Below, one piece after another: positions 18,232 to 27,584 of a stretch of DNA of 64,000 bases. The notes beneath the pieces were generated by a model. The model worked only from the letters and a program-made list of their open reading frames with translations. It searched no databases and was not told the DNA's origin. How positions within the stretch are numbered: the stretch's first letter is position 1; every line of letters begins with the position of its first letter. The position numbers and the translations under genes were made by a program. The DNA comes from Chloroflexota bacterium (GTDB lineage: Bacteria; Chloroflexota; Dehalococcoidia; Lucifugimonadales; UBA3495). The DNA lies in NCBI GenBank assembly GCA_022573285.1, contig JACZUF010000009.1, positions 1 through 64,000 of the forward strand, read 5' to 3'.

Positions 18232-18265
18232 TAAAAAACGGGGCAGAGAACCCTCTCTGCCCCGT
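18232..18265 (-). terminator. Intrinsic terminator of trxB
   Basis: ACGGGGCAGAGA (18238-18249) pairs perfectly with TCTCTGCCCCGT (18254-18265) across a 4-base loop. On the minus strand the 12-bp stem is followed by TTTTTT, the arrangement expected for a Rho-independent terminator 24 bases beyond the trxB stop. The stem could also slow transcription arriving from the + strand permease gene. Confidence 0.9.
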
Positions 18266-18288
18266 GGGCCGCTCCAATCTTCGACTGG

Positions 18289-19209
18289 CTAGTTGTTAAG
18301 GTCGTGGTAGGCCGACAAGGCGGCGGTGATGCCGTCTCCCACGGCCGCGCCAAGCTGGCGGGTGGACTGCGCCCGGGCGTCGCCGCAGGCGTAGACCCTG
18401 GGTATGACCGTCCGCATGTTGATGTCGGTGCAGATATGGCCGCCGGCGTCCAACTCCAACAGGTCCTTGAGATAGTCGGTGTTGGGATGGAAACCCACGT
18501 AGATAAAGGCGGCGGCCATGGGGAATTCGTAGACCTCGTCCGTCTTGAGGTTCTTGACCAGGGCGCGGTCCAGGGCCTCGTCGCCCCGGAACTCCTCGAC
18601 CACGTGACTCCAGAGGAACTTGACCTTCTCATTGCCGAAGGCCCGCTCCTGAAGGACCTTGGTGGCCCGGAGTTCGTCCCGCCGGTGTATAAAGGTTACC
18701 GATTTGACGATCCCGCTCAGGTAATGGCCTTCGTCCATGGCGGAGTCGCCGCCACCCACCACCACCACGTCCTGACCGCGGAAGAAGTTGCCGTCGCACA
18801 CTGCGCAGTAGGAGACGCCGCGGCCGGCAAGCATGTCTTCACCCGCCACGCCCAGCTTGTTGTGGGCGCCGCCGGTGGCGATGATTATAGTCTTGGCGGT
18901 AAAGTCCCGGTCATCGGTATGGACGGTCTTGACCGGCTTTTCGATGTCCTCGATACCTATCACTTCGGTGTACTCGGACTCGGCCCCGAAGCGTGCGGTT
19001 TGCTGGTCCATCCTTATGGCCAGTTCCTGGCCCTTGATGCCGTCGGGAAAGCCGGGGTAGTTCTCAATCTCGTCGGTGATCAACAGTTGGCCGCCGGGGC
19101 CCAACTGCTCCAGAATCACCGTCTTCATCATCGCCCTGGTGGTGTAGAGACCGGCAGCCAAGCCTGCGGCTCCAGCCCCCAAAATAGCTACGTCGTAGTC
19201 TGCTTCCAT
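18289..19209 (-). CDS. trxB: Thioredoxin reductase (NADPH)
   Basis: This 306-aa cytoplasmic flavoprotein transfers electrons from NADPH to thioredoxin. It shows the FAD-binding GAGAAGLAAG, the redox-active CAVC (Cys135/Cys138), the NADPH-binding GGGDSAMDEG and the C-terminal ACGDARAQSTRQ, with the full usual length. CAVC instead of the common CATC is a mild variant seen in low-molecular-weight reductases. The gene has its own strong terminator; the TlpA-like protein of the respiratory cluster may be among the downstream thiol partners. Confidence 0.95.
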   Translation of the reverse strand: MEADYDVAILGAGAAGLAAGLYTTRAMMKTVILEQLGPGGQLLITDEIENYPGFPDGIKGQELAIRMDQQTARFGAESEYTEVIGIEDIEKPVKTVHTDDRDFTAKTIIIATGGAHNKLGVAGEDMLAGRGVSYCAVCDGNFFRGQDVVVVGGGDSAMDEGHYLSGIVKSVTFIHRRDELRATKVLQERAFGNEKVKFLWSHVVEEFRGDEALDRALVKNLKTDEVYEFPMAAAFIYVGFHPNTDYLKDLLELDAGGHICTDINMRTVIPRVYACGDARAQSTRQLGAAVGDGITAALSAYHDLNN

Positions 19210-19259
19210 AACTGCCGTAATTTCTCCTATTCTTGCTTTTCTGGACGCCTGCTTGACCC

Positions 19260-20246
19260 TTAACCGGCTGAAGGTACGCCGCCGCCAGAATTCCCGGATA
19301 AATTCCCGGATAGATTCATGGACTCTCTGAAATAGTCCACCGTCATCTGCAGCCCGGCTTCCAGGTTAATCTTGGGCGACCAGTTAAGCTCCCGGGCCGC
19401 CCGGGACCAGTCCAAGGCTATCCGGTAGACCTCGCCGGTCCTCTGGGGCGCATGGAGCGGCCCCCACTTATAACCTGTGATGCTTCGGAGCATCTGGAAG
19501 ATTCGGTTGACGCTGGTCACCTCTCCGGTGGCGATATTCATGGCCATGCCGTCGCCACGGCCGATGGCCGCTATATTTGCATCGACCACGTCGAACACCG
19601 AGACAAAGTCCCGTTCCTGCGTGCCATCACCGAAGATCTGGGGCTGTTTCCCCTCCAACATGGCCAGGCTAAAAACGGCCACCACTCCCGCCTCTCCGTT
19701 GGGGTCCTGCCGGGGGCCGAAGACGTTGCCGTAGCGCAGCGAGGTAAAGTTCAAGCGGTACTGCCGGAAATAAAACGCCAGGTACTGTTCAGCCACCCAC
19801 TTCGACATCCCATAGGGCGAGACCGGCGCAATTGCCGCGTCATCGGGACAAGGGATGGTCTCCGGGTCGCCGTATAGCGCGCCGCCGGTGCAGGAGTAGA
19901 TGATCTTCTCCACGCCGACCCGGCGGGAGGCTTCAAGGACACGCAGCGTGCCCAAAACGTTGGCGTTGGCGTCCCCGATGGGGTCCTTGGTCGATTGGGT
20001 AACGCTGGTCTGGGCCGCCATGTGAAACACCAGGTCGGGCTGTTCCCGCTGGATGATTTCGGCCATGGCCGGCTGGGTCAGATCGGTGTGGTGGAAGACC
20101 GCTCCGGAATTGAGGTTCTTAATCTTGCCCGTGCTCAGGTTGTCCATCACGACGACCTTATAGTCCAGCTCCAGCAGCCGGTCCACCATGTGGGAGCCGA
20201 TGAATCCCGCGCCGCCGGTGACTAGGGCCGTTCTCCCGTCTGCCAT
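19260..20246 (-). CDS. NAD-dependent sugar epimerase/dehydratase (UDP-glucose 4-epimerase-like)
   Basis: The predicted 328-aa extended SDR begins MADGRTALVTGGAGFIGSH, the NAD-binding TGGAGFIG motif, and carries the catalytic Y-x-x-x-K as PYGMSKW with an upstream SCTGGALYG segment holding the Ser/Thr. These are features of UDP-glucose 4-epimerases and related NDP-sugar enzymes. ATG 20246 has AGAGG 6 bases upstream and fits the family better than the longer frame to 20291. It would supply activated sugars for envelope polymers; the exact sugar cannot be told. Confidence 0.87.
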   Translation of the reverse strand: MADGRTALVTGGAGFIGSHMVDRLLELDYKVVVMDNLSTGKIKNLNSGAVFHHTDLTQPAMAEIIQREQPDLVFHMAAQTSVTQSTKDPIGDANANVLGTLRVLEASRRVGVEKIIYSCTGGALYGDPETIPCPDDAAIAPVSPYGMSKWVAEQYLAFYFRQYRLNFTSLRYGNVFGPRQDPNGEAGVVAVFSLAMLEGKQPQIFGDGTQERDFVSVFDVVDANIAAIGRGDGMAMNIATGEVTSVNRIFQMLRSITGYKWGPLHAPQRTGEVYRIALDWSRAARELNWSPKINLEAGLQMTVDYFRESMNLSGNLSGNSGGGVPSAG

Positions 20247-20499
20247 CCGAACCTCTTGAAGTCTTATTACGTGGGCCGGCTGATCGGTCAAAGACGAAAT
20301 CCGCCGCTCTCAGTATCATATCCCCATGGGCTTGGTAGTACAACGGCGCAACCGAGAGACCAAGGGCGGAGGAGTTTAGCGATATCCTGTAAATGCTCTG
20401 TCCGATGGAGCGCCTCTCCAATCTGTGTTACAGTTTTTGCGCCTGCACACAGGCACAGCAAAAGAGACGAAGAATCAGACAACCTGAGGAGGCCGGCAG

Positions 20500-21396
20500 A
20501 TGGCCGAGCAGATAGGATTCGTGGGACTTGGGATCATGGGGAAACCCATGGCCCGCAACCTGCTCAAGGCGGGATACTCGCTTACTGTCTACGACATCGT
20601 GGGCAGCAACCAAGAGGAGGTCGTCACCGACGGGGCCAAAGGCGCGTCATCCAGCAAAGAGGTGGCCTCCGCCAGCGATACAGTCATCACCATGCTCCCA
20701 GACTCGGCGGACTCCGAGAAGGCTATCCTGGGCCCCGATGGAGTGTTGGAAGGGGCCAAGTCCGGGTCGGTGATAATCGACATGAGCTCCATCGCCCCGT
20801 TGGTGTCCCAACGCATCGCCGCCGCCTGCGCCGAGAAGGGCGTGGAGATGCTGGACGCCCCGGTTAGCGGAGGCGAGCCCGGCGCGGTCGCCGGAACCCT
20901 GGCGGTCATGGTCGGGGGCAAACAGGAGATCTTCGACAAGAGCTTAGACCTGATGCAGGTCATGGGCGGCAACGTGGTGCTCACCGGCGACATCGGGGCC
21001 GGCGGAGTAACCAAGCTGGCCAATCAGATCATCGTGGCGGCGAACATCGAGGCCCTGAGCGAGGCTCTCGTGCTCTCCCAGAAAGCCGGCGTCGACCCGG
21101 AGCGGGTCTTCAACGCCATCAAGGGCGGGCTGGCCGGCAGCGCGGTGATGGAAGCCAAAGCCCCCATGATGCTGAGCCGAAACTTCCAGGCCGGCTTCCG
21201 AATCCGGCTGCACCAGAAAGACCTGAGAAACGTGCTTCAGACCGCTCAGGAACTGAACGTCCCCCTGCCGGTGACCTCGCTGTTGCAGCAGATTCTGGGC
21301 GCTCTGGTAAACGACGGGGAGTCGGAATCAGACCACTCGGCCATCCTGAAGTTCGTGGAGGACCTGGCCAAGGTCGAAGTAAAGGCCGGGGGTTAG
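20500..21396 (+). CDS. NAD(P)-dependent beta-hydroxyacid dehydrogenase (tartronate semialdehyde reductase/HIBADH family)
   Basis: This 298-aa enzyme belongs to the 3-hydroxyisobutyrate dehydrogenase family that reversibly oxidises beta-hydroxyacids. It has GFVGLGIMGKPMA (Rossmann loop), the substrate motif DAPVSGGEPGA and the catalytic Lys in GAGGVTKLANQ (about residue 170). GAGGAGG sits 8 bases before the ATG. It resembles 2-hydroxy-3-oxopropionate reductases (GarR) in wording, but the family cannot be resolved to one substrate by eye. It stands alone, with a 70-base leader. Confidence 0.88.
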   Translation: MAEQIGFVGLGIMGKPMARNLLKAGYSLTVYDIVGSNQEEVVTDGAKGASSSKEVASASDTVITMLPDSADSEKAILGPDGVLEGAKSGSVIIDMSSIAPLVSQRIAAACAEKGVEMLDAPVSGGEPGAVAGTLAVMVGGKQEIFDKSLDLMQVMGGNVVLTGDIGAGGVTKLANQIIVAANIEALSEALVLSQKAGVDPERVFNAIKGGLAGSAVMEAKAPMMLSRNFQAGFRIRLHQKDLRNVLQTAQELNVPLPVTSLLQQILGALVNDGESESDHSAILKFVEDLAKVEVKAGG

Positions 21397-21444
21397 CGCG
21401 CGGCCGGGACTGGTAGAAGCCATTTCAAAATGTGGTTCGACCCG

Positions 21445-21485
21445 CTGTTGGGTCCTTCGACAGGCTCATGGCGAACGGGTGACCG
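21445..21485. repeat. Dispersed repeat CCTTCGACAGGCTCATGGCGAACGG
   Basis: The 165-base spacer after the dehydrogenase gene holds CCTTCGACAGGCTCAT followed by GGCGAACGG. The same core occurs at about 47765-47818, where it is present in both orientations. It is a short non-coding dispersed repeat of unknown role. Confidence 0.5.
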
Positions 21486-21563
21486 TAACGGCTATTTCCA
21501 AAACTAGGTACTAGTAACCTCAATCTGGGAGCCTGGCGAACACGCACAAAAGGGGGGAGCACC

Positions 21564-22376
21564 TTGAGTAATCAGCAGGTGGTCGACCTCATGGAACGGG
21601 TCTGGCGTTCCATCGACTCGTTGTGCTCGCCCCTCACCGCAGCCCAGTGGAAAACGCCGACCGACTGCCCCGGCTGGTCGGTCCAAGACCAGGTCTCCCA
21701 TCTGGTGGGCGCCGAGTCCCAGATACTGGGCAACCCCCGTCCTGACCACACTCCCAAAGAAACTGGCCATGTCAAAAACGACGTGGGCCAGTCCAACGAG
21801 GTGGTGGTGGACTACCGGCGGTCTTGGCCCGGAGAAAAGGTCCTGGAAGAGTTCCGGGAGTTGACCGGCCAAAGGCTCAAGCTCCTCAGGGCTCTGACCG
21901 ACGAGCAATTCGCCGCCGAGACCCAGACGCCCATCGGCCCAGGCACGCTAACGGAGTTCGTGCGCATCCGCATCTTCGACGCCTGGGTGCACGAGCAGGA
22001 CATCCGGCGGGCACTGAAGGTCCCAGGAGAATTGGAAGGGCCGGTGGCCGCCCATTCCGTGAGCCGGGTCGCCCGGGCCCTGCCCTTCGTGGTCGCCAGA
22101 AAGGCCCAGGCCCCGGATGGTGTCACCGTGGTCTTCGACATCACCGGGGCGGCGGGCCGGTTGGTTCCGGTCGGTGTTGAGGGAGGCCGGGGAAACGAGC
22201 TGGACTCGGAACCGGCCTCGCCGACGGTCAGGATCACCTGCGATGTCGAAACCTTCGCCTGCCTGGGCTGCGGGCGCTGGGACCCCCCCGAAGCCCTTCG
22301 GTCGGGTAAGATCACGGTTACCGGCGACACCGCTCTGGGTGAAGCCATCGTCACAAATATGAACATCATGATCTGA
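21564..22376 (+). CDS. Maleylpyruvate isomerase family (MDMPI/DinB-fold) protein
   Basis: The 270-aa protein has an N-terminal DinB-like four-helix domain with LTAAQWKTPTDCPGWSVQDQ and a metal-binding His (VSHLVGAES), and FDAWVHEQDIRRAL near residue 145, as in mycothiol-dependent maleylpyruvate isomerases. A C-terminal SCP2-like domain (about 180-265) follows. Members isomerise or conjugate small compounds with a thiol cofactor, but Chloroflexota are not known to make mycothiol, so the cofactor is open. TTG at 21564 follows a GGGGGAG ribosome site. Confidence 0.8.
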   Translation: MSNQQVVDLMERVWRSIDSLCSPLTAAQWKTPTDCPGWSVQDQVSHLVGAESQILGNPRPDHTPKETGHVKNDVGQSNEVVVDYRRSWPGEKVLEEFRELTGQRLKLLRALTDEQFAAETQTPIGPGTLTEFVRIRIFDAWVHEQDIRRALKVPGELEGPVAAHSVSRVARALPFVVARKAQAPDGVTVVFDITGAAGRLVPVGVEGGRGNELDSEPASPTVRITCDVETFACLGCGRWDPPEALRSGKITVTGDTALGEAIVTNMNIMI

Positions 22377-22494
22377 CCGCCGCGCCGAGACGGCGGCATG
22401 CGGCGATGGGGAACCCTATTAATATCCAGGGTGATTAAGTAAGATAACGGCGGAATCGGTTCGTCACCCTACGAAACTGTGAAGGCCGAAATAG

Positions 22495-23859
22495 ATGGCT
22501 CTAGCCGACTCGACAACCCTAAAAAGACCGCCCATCCGGCTTCCCCTCGGCATCCACTATAGCTGGGTGATCGTCGTGGTGTTGGCGATCGTCCAGATCT
22601 TCGGCAGTTCCGTCTTCATGATCGCCGGCGTTATGGTGCCGCCCCTGACCGATCCCGAGGGCGGCTTCCGTTGGGGCATCGGCACAGTGAGCATGGCCAT
22701 CGCCCTCTATTACGTCTTCAGCGCCTTATTCGCCCCCATAACCGGCCATCTGGGCGACAGGTTCGGCGCCCGGCCCATGATGTTCGCCGGCGCCGTGCTA
22801 TATGGCGTGGGCATGGTCGCCCTGGGGTTCGTGAGCGAGCTGTGGCACTTCTTCGTCTTCTACAGCTTCCTCATGTCATTTGCCGCCTCCATCACCATGG
22901 TGCCGATGATGGCGTCCATCAGCGGCTGGTTCCGGCGGCGCCTGGGATGGGGCGTCGGCATACTGTGGGCCACCGGGGGCATCGGAACGGCCATCTTGGC
23001 GCCCTTGGTCGCCTACTTGCTGGATACCATTGGATGGCAGGCCACCTTCACCACCGTGGGCCTGGTGGGCACCGGCATCATGCTCTTGGTCTTCCCATTG
23101 ATCAGAAGCAAGCCGGCGGACATCGGCATCCGGCCCTTCGGCACGGCGAGCGGCGAGCCTGAAACTCCGCCCAAGGACCGGGCCGCGGAGGCCCTTCGCC
23201 TCAAGGTGTTCAACCAACACATGCGGCGCACCCGGGCCTTTTGGAACCTTCCGGTGGTCCACGCCCTGGGTTGCGCCGGGCATGGGATCGTGCTCATCTA
23301 CGTGATCCCTTTGGCCGTCGAACAAGGGCTCGGCCTATCCGCTGCGGCGCTGATAATCACCATCATCTCCTTGATGAGCATTACCAGCCGGCTGGGAGCT
23401 CCGGTCTTGGCCGAGGCCTGGGGACCCAGAAAGATAATGGCCGTCAGCTTGACCATCCAGACTGTGACGGTGCTCATCCTGTTCTGGTCCCACGACCCCT
23501 GGGCCTTCTACCTATTCGCCGTGGCCTTCGGATTGGGGTTCGGCGGCGAGTGGACCGGGTATCTGGAGATCAACCGCCGGTACTTCGGCGACGGGCCCAT
23601 GGGGACCTGCTACGGTTGGCAGATGACCGGCGCGTTCGCCGGTCATGCGGTGACCACGCTCCTGGCTGGCCTAATTATCTACGTAACCGGCTCCTTCTAT
23701 CCGGTGTTTGCGCTTTCCGCGGTCTTTAGCGGCGTCGGAGTGCTGGTAATCGCCACGCTGGACAGCACCTCCCGAGTTTTGATCCCTGACTGGGAGGACT
23801 CGCTGCCGCCCGAAGCCAGAAGCAATTTCGTGCCCGGGGCTGCGGTGGCCGGCGACTGA
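22495..23859 (+). CDS. Major facilitator superfamily transporter (oxalate/formate antiporter-like)
   Basis: This 454-aa protein has about 12 transmembrane helices in two halves separated by a charged cytoplasmic loop (about 205-245). The conserved loop after helix 2 reads GHLGDRFGARP, the MFS signature. The wording of the first helix (YSWVIVVVLAIVQIFGSS) fits the monocarboxylate/oxalate-formate type. The substrate is unknown. It converges on the HpaB-type hydroxylase gene with only 18 bases between, so transport of an aromatic or organic acid is possible. Confidence 0.88.
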   Translation: MALADSTTLKRPPIRLPLGIHYSWVIVVVLAIVQIFGSSVFMIAGVMVPPLTDPEGGFRWGIGTVSMAIALYYVFSALFAPITGHLGDRFGARPMMFAGAVLYGVGMVALGFVSELWHFFVFYSFLMSFAASITMVPMMASISGWFRRRLGWGVGILWATGGIGTAILAPLVAYLLDTIGWQATFTTVGLVGTGIMLLVFPLIRSKPADIGIRPFGTASGEPETPPKDRAAEALRLKVFNQHMRRTRAFWNLPVVHALGCAGHGIVLIYVIPLAVEQGLGLSAAALIITIISLMSITSRLGAPVLAEAWGPRKIMAVSLTIQTVTVLILFWSHDPWAFYLFAVAFGLGFGGEWTGYLEINRRYFGDGPMGTCYGWQMTGAFAGHAVTTLLAGLIIYVTGSFYPVFALSAVFSGVGVLVIATLDSTSRVLIPDWEDSLPPEARSNFVPGAAVAGD

Positions 23860-23877
23860 TCTGCCGCTGGCCCGGCC

Positions 23878-25341
23878 TTATTCTTGGTCCAGAAATTCCT
23901 GGACCCACCGGCTCATGGGCTCTTTGTCGTAGCGGCTGTTCATCAAGACCACGTTCCGGGCCCGGTCGCCCTGGAAGAACCGCTCGTAGAGGATCTGCCG
24001 CGACCCGAAGGCGCTGCAACAGGTGTCCCACGCCAGCCGGAAGAGCCGCACCCGGTCCTTGGCCGAGGCAAAGTCGGTCTCCAGATACCGGGTCAGGTCC
24101 TCGGCGATGGGCCCTTCAAAGTCCGCTTCGGTGGGCAAGGCCATCAGGCTGCTGGACCCCAAAAGGTGCAGTATCTCTCCCATGCGCGGGTACATGCGGA
24201 TGAACGACTGGCGGGCCACCATCAGTTGCATGTCTCCGGGGCACATGACCCCCCACTCGTCCAGTTCGGCGTCCACCTCGGCAGCCCGCAGCAGGGCCTT
24301 GGTTATCTCCAGGTTCTCGATGAGCTCGGCCATCAGGTCAAGGACCTGGGGCATTTCCGATGAGCCCAGGGTCTTAACCATCAGGTTGGCCAGCCCCAGG
24401 ATGAACTCGCACTTCACCACGTTCTTGGTCACCACTTGATGGCCTGAGTGGAGGTACTGGTGGGTATTCAGGGACATGTTGTTGCACATGTCCACGTCGC
24501 CCAGCAGGAACACCCGCTCCCAGGGCACCAGGACGTTGTCGAAGAAGGCCAGGGCGTCCATCTCCTCGAACCGCGACCCCAGGGGGTGGTCGAAGCTGGA
24601 GCGCTGCAGGTCGAAGGTCTCCCGGCATTGGAACTTGAGGCCGGGGGCGTCGCAGGGGATGGCGAAGGCGAAAGAGGTGCGGCCCGGAGCGCCGGTGGGC
24701 AGCCGGTGGGAACGGGCCGGGTAGACGGCGATCTCGTCGGCGATGGGCAACGTCGCCAGCAACCGGGCCCCGTTGACGACGATCCCCGCGTCGGTCTCTT
24801 TGACCACCGACAGGGCCACGTCCACGGAGTCGTCCAGGGCGGCGGCCGGGTCAGTGGCCGCTCCGGAGCGGTTCCGCTGGAAGTTGACCAAAGTATGGGT
24901 CAACACCAGGTCTTTCTCCCGCACCATTTCGTAGTAGGCCTGGATGTTTTTCTCGAACTCGGGGCGGTTCCGGCCGAAGTATTCGCCTGCGGCGGCCATG
25001 GACATCAGGCTCACGTTGAGGAAATCCGGGGTGCGGCCCATCATCCCGCAGGTGATCCGGGCCCAGTTCCTCATCATCCGGTGGCGCCGCTCCAGGTCCT
25101 CGTGGGTCCTGGGGGTCAGGAATGACAGGCCCACTTGGTCGCCGGTGGTCGGCGACTCGTAGGTCATCTCCTCGCCGACCGCGGGGTCGTGTTGCAGGTC
25201 ATACAACCGGGCGAGGGTGCGGACCCCTCCCTCCAACCCCGGCTCTCTGGTGGGGTCTTTCACCTTTTTGCCAGACATGTATAGATTGGGGGCCCTTTCC
25301 CTAAGACCCTCGATATACTGCTTACCCGTCCTGGCTGGCAT
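23878..25341 (-). CDS. 4-hydroxyphenylacetate 3-monooxygenase-like flavin-dependent hydroxylase (HpaB family)
   Basis: The predicted 487-aa protein matches the oxygenase component of two-component FADH2-dependent phenol hydroxylases: GKQYIEGLRERAPNLYMSGKKV at the N-terminus, FLNVSLMSMAAAGEYF, the flavin-site THTLVNFQRNRS and a C-terminal helical region. Related enzymes include vinylacetyl-CoA delta-isomerase/4-hydroxybutyryl-CoA dehydratase, but the four Fe-S Cys/His ligands of that enzyme are not evident. ATG 25341 has GGGAGGA 6 bases upstream; the open frame beyond it is non-coding. No reductase partner (HpaC) is adjacent. Confidence 0.85.
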   Translation of the reverse strand: MPARTGKQYIEGLRERAPNLYMSGKKVKDPTREPGLEGGVRTLARLYDLQHDPAVGEEMTYESPTTGDQVGLSFLTPRTHEDLERRHRMMRNWARITCGMMGRTPDFLNVSLMSMAAAGEYFGRNRPEFEKNIQAYYEMVREKDLVLTHTLVNFQRNRSGAATDPAAALDDSVDVALSVVKETDAGIVVNGARLLATLPIADEIAVYPARSHRLPTGAPGRTSFAFAIPCDAPGLKFQCRETFDLQRSSFDHPLGSRFEEMDALAFFDNVLVPWERVFLLGDVDMCNNMSLNTHQYLHSGHQVVTKNVVKCEFILGLANLMVKTLGSSEMPQVLDLMAELIENLEITKALLRAAEVDAELDEWGVMCPGDMQLMVARQSFIRMYPRMGEILHLLGSSSLMALPTEADFEGPIAEDLTRYLETDFASAKDRVRLFRLAWDTCCSAFGSRQILYERFFQGDRARNVVLMNSRYDKEPMSRWVQEFLDQE

Positions 25342-25434
25342 CCCGTATCCTCCCGGCGGCCCCCGCCTAGCTATCGTTGCGGAGGTTTCTTGGCGGTATT
25401 TTGCTTTATCTTCGCCGGTTTGACCAGACCCGCC

Positions 25435-25472
25435 GTAGGGGCACGGTCCCGATAGAATCGGGATGTCCCTAC
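25435..25472. repeat. GTAGGGGC ... GTCCCTAC palindromic repeat
   Basis: A 38-base palindrome with GTAGGG and CCCTAC ends and an inner CCCGAT-AGA-ATCGGG hairpin, in the 232-base spacer between the divergent hydroxylase and deacetylase genes. It belongs to the hairpin family noted at 284 and 46465. Confidence 0.55.
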
Positions 25473-25573
25473 ATGATGGAACCACTACCCACTTCCCATC
25501 ACAACAAATAATTTGACAGCGATGGCCGATTCCCCTAGTCTGGGCCGCACAGCCCGGCAGGAGGTGCCCACCC

Positions 25574-26482
25574 ATGTCTCTTCCCCCGCATAGAGTGGAT
25601 TACAGCCCCATCATCGAACGCCCGCCGATCAAATGGCCCAACGGGGCCCGGGTGGCGCTGTGGATCGCTCCCAACGTGGAGCACTACGAATACATGCCGA
25701 TCCAAGACGGCCCCCGCAACCCCTGGCCGCGCACTCCCTACCCCGACGTGCAGCAGTACTCCTACCGCGACTACGGCAACCGGGTCGGGTTCTGGCGCAT
25801 GCTCGAAGTGCTGGACCAGCACAAGATCCGGTGTTGCGTGTCCCTGAACATGGCCGTCCTGGAACACTTCCCGGAGATCGGCAAGGCCATGGTGGACCGG
25901 GACTGGGACTTCATGAGCCACGGCATCTACAACACCCGCTACCTCTATGCGTATTCGGAAGAGCAGGAGCGGGAATTCTACCGGGACAATATCGACACCC
26001 TAAAACGCCTGACCGGCAAACAGCTCAAGGGCATGCTGGGCCCCGCCATCTCGGGCACCGAGCGGACACCGGACCTGATGGCCGAGGCCGGGCTGATCTA
26101 CCATACGGACTGGATGCACGACGACCAACCGGTGCCGATCAACGTCAAGTCGGGCAAGCTGGTCTCGGTCCCATATTCCATCGAGCTGAACGATTCGCCG
26201 CTCTTCCGGGTGAACTACGAGGGAGACTATTTCGCGGAGATCTGCAAGAGGCAGTTCGACCAACTGTACAAAGAGGGGGCCGAGAGCGGCCGCGTGATGT
26301 GCATCGCCCTCCATCCCTTCCTGATCGGCCAGCCCCACCGCATCAAGTTCCTGGACGAGATACTCAGCTACATCATGTCCCACGACGGCATTTGGCAGAC
26401 CACCGCCGACGACATCGCCGAGTATTACATCGAGAACTACTACGACCAGGCGGTGAGCCACGCCCAACAATTCAAGGCCTAG
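25574..26482 (+). CDS. Polysaccharide deacetylase-like (PuuE-type allantoinase family) protein
   Basis: The 302-aa protein has a NodB-like barrel of the PuuE type: WPNGARVALWIAPNVEHYEY at the N-terminus, DYGNRVGFWRMLEVLD, FMSHGIYNTRY and the C-terminal HPFLIGQPHRIKFLDEIL. The canonical metal-binding His-x-x-x-His of deacetylases is not complete (SHGIYN), as in the metal-independent PuuE allantoinase. It probably hydrolyses a C-N bond in a small amide or cyclic ureide. AGGAGG lies 9 bases before the ATG. A related gene follows 36 bases downstream. Confidence 0.83.
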   Translation: MSLPPHRVDYSPIIERPPIKWPNGARVALWIAPNVEHYEYMPIQDGPRNPWPRTPYPDVQQYSYRDYGNRVGFWRMLEVLDQHKIRCCVSLNMAVLEHFPEIGKAMVDRDWDFMSHGIYNTRYLYAYSEEQEREFYRDNIDTLKRLTGKQLKGMLGPAISGTERTPDLMAEAGLIYHTDWMHDDQPVPINVKSGKLVSVPYSIELNDSPLFRVNYEGDYFAEICKRQFDQLYKEGAESGRVMCIALHPFLIGQPHRIKFLDEILSYIMSHDGIWQTTADDIAEYYIENYYDQAVSHAQQFKA

Positions 26483-26518
26483 CTTTTCCAAAATCTAAAG
26501 CGACGGGAGACCTGCCCC

Positions 26519-27421
26519 ATGCCCGCTGAAAGACGACAGGGGATGGACCACGAGCACCACGAGTGGTCCCCCATATCCACCCGCGGCAAACTTAGCTGGC
26601 CCAACAACGCCAAAGTGGCGTTGTGCGTCATCGTTACCCTGGAGCACACCGAATGGGAGCCGCCGGAAGACAGCTTCAGCGCCGACCAGGCCGGGGGCCT
26701 GGGCGTCCGGCCCTTCCCTGACTACGCCCGCTTTTCCCACCGGGACTATGGCCACCGGGTGGGCATCTTCCGGGTGCTGGACGTGTTGGAACGCCTGGGC
26801 ATCAAGCCCACCGTGGCGATGGACTCCCAGACCGTCGAAGGCTATCCCTACTTGGTGAAACACTGCCTGGACCGGGGCTGCGAGATCATCGCCCACGGCG
26901 TCTCGGGCAGCCAGATGATCACGGGCAACATGTCCATCGAAGAGGAGGCGGCGTTCATTCGCTCCGCCATGGACGTCTTGAAGAAGGCCACCGGCGCCGC
27001 GCCAAAGGGCTGGTTCGGCACCGACTACGGCGAATCGGAGCGGACCCCCGGCCTGCTGGCCCAGGCTGGGATCGAGTACCTATGCGACTGGGTCAACGAC
27101 GAGCAGCCCTACCCCATGAAAGACGGCTTGACCGCGCTGCCGACGATGTTGGAGATGGACGACCTGTTCACCATGTCGACCCGCCGGGTGACCATCGACC
27201 GTTACGCCCAATCGTTGAAGGACGGATTTGACGCCATGCACCGGGACGGGGCGGCGAACGGACGGCTCCTGGCCATCAACCTACACCCGTGGCTGGTGGG
27301 GCAGCCATTCCGCATCGGCTACCTGGAAGACGCCTTGGCCTACATCATGGGCCACGAGGGCGTCTGGGCCGCATCGGGTTCGGAGATCATCGACTGGTAC
27401 CGCAACCACCCGCCGGCCTAA
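26519..27421 (+). CDS. Polysaccharide deacetylase-like (PuuE-type) protein, second paralogue
   Basis: This 300-aa protein resembles its upstream neighbour over the full length: LSWPNNAKVALCVIVTLEHTE, SHRDYGHRVGIFRVLDVLE, IIAHGVSGSQM and HPWLVGQPFRIGYLEDAL. The two are probably an old tandem duplication acting together or on related substrates. The start at 26519 has GGGAG 8-9 bases upstream; an internal ATG at 26543 is an alternative. As in its partner, the standard two-His metal site is incomplete. Confidence 0.83.
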   Translation: MPAERRQGMDHEHHEWSPISTRGKLSWPNNAKVALCVIVTLEHTEWEPPEDSFSADQAGGLGVRPFPDYARFSHRDYGHRVGIFRVLDVLERLGIKPTVAMDSQTVEGYPYLVKHCLDRGCEIIAHGVSGSQMITGNMSIEEEAAFIRSAMDVLKKATGAAPKGWFGTDYGESERTPGLLAQAGIEYLCDWVNDEQPYPMKDGLTALPTMLEMDDLFTMSTRRVTIDRYAQSLKDGFDAMHRDGAANGRLLAINLHPWLVGQPFRIGYLEDALAYIMGHEGVWAASGSEIIDWYRNHPPA

Positions 27422-27439
27422 GGGGCAGTGTCGAACGGC

Positions 27440-27462
27440 GTAGGGGCACGGCGATAACGCCA
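27440..27462. repeat. GTAGGGGC half-palindrome
   Basis: GTAGGGGCACGGCGATAACGCC is a shortened copy of the intergenic hairpin family, placed just after the second deacetylase-like gene. The rest of the spacer up to 27584 shows no gene. Confidence 0.35.
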
Positions 27463-27584
27463 TTGCCTTGAAGACAAGACGCCGATTTTGCGGGACAGTT
27501 CGGTGGCGGGTTTACCCGGAACCCCGCCCTGCGGCACGCCGATCCGGCAAGCCTCCATCCACGCGTAACCAAAGCTGAAATCCC

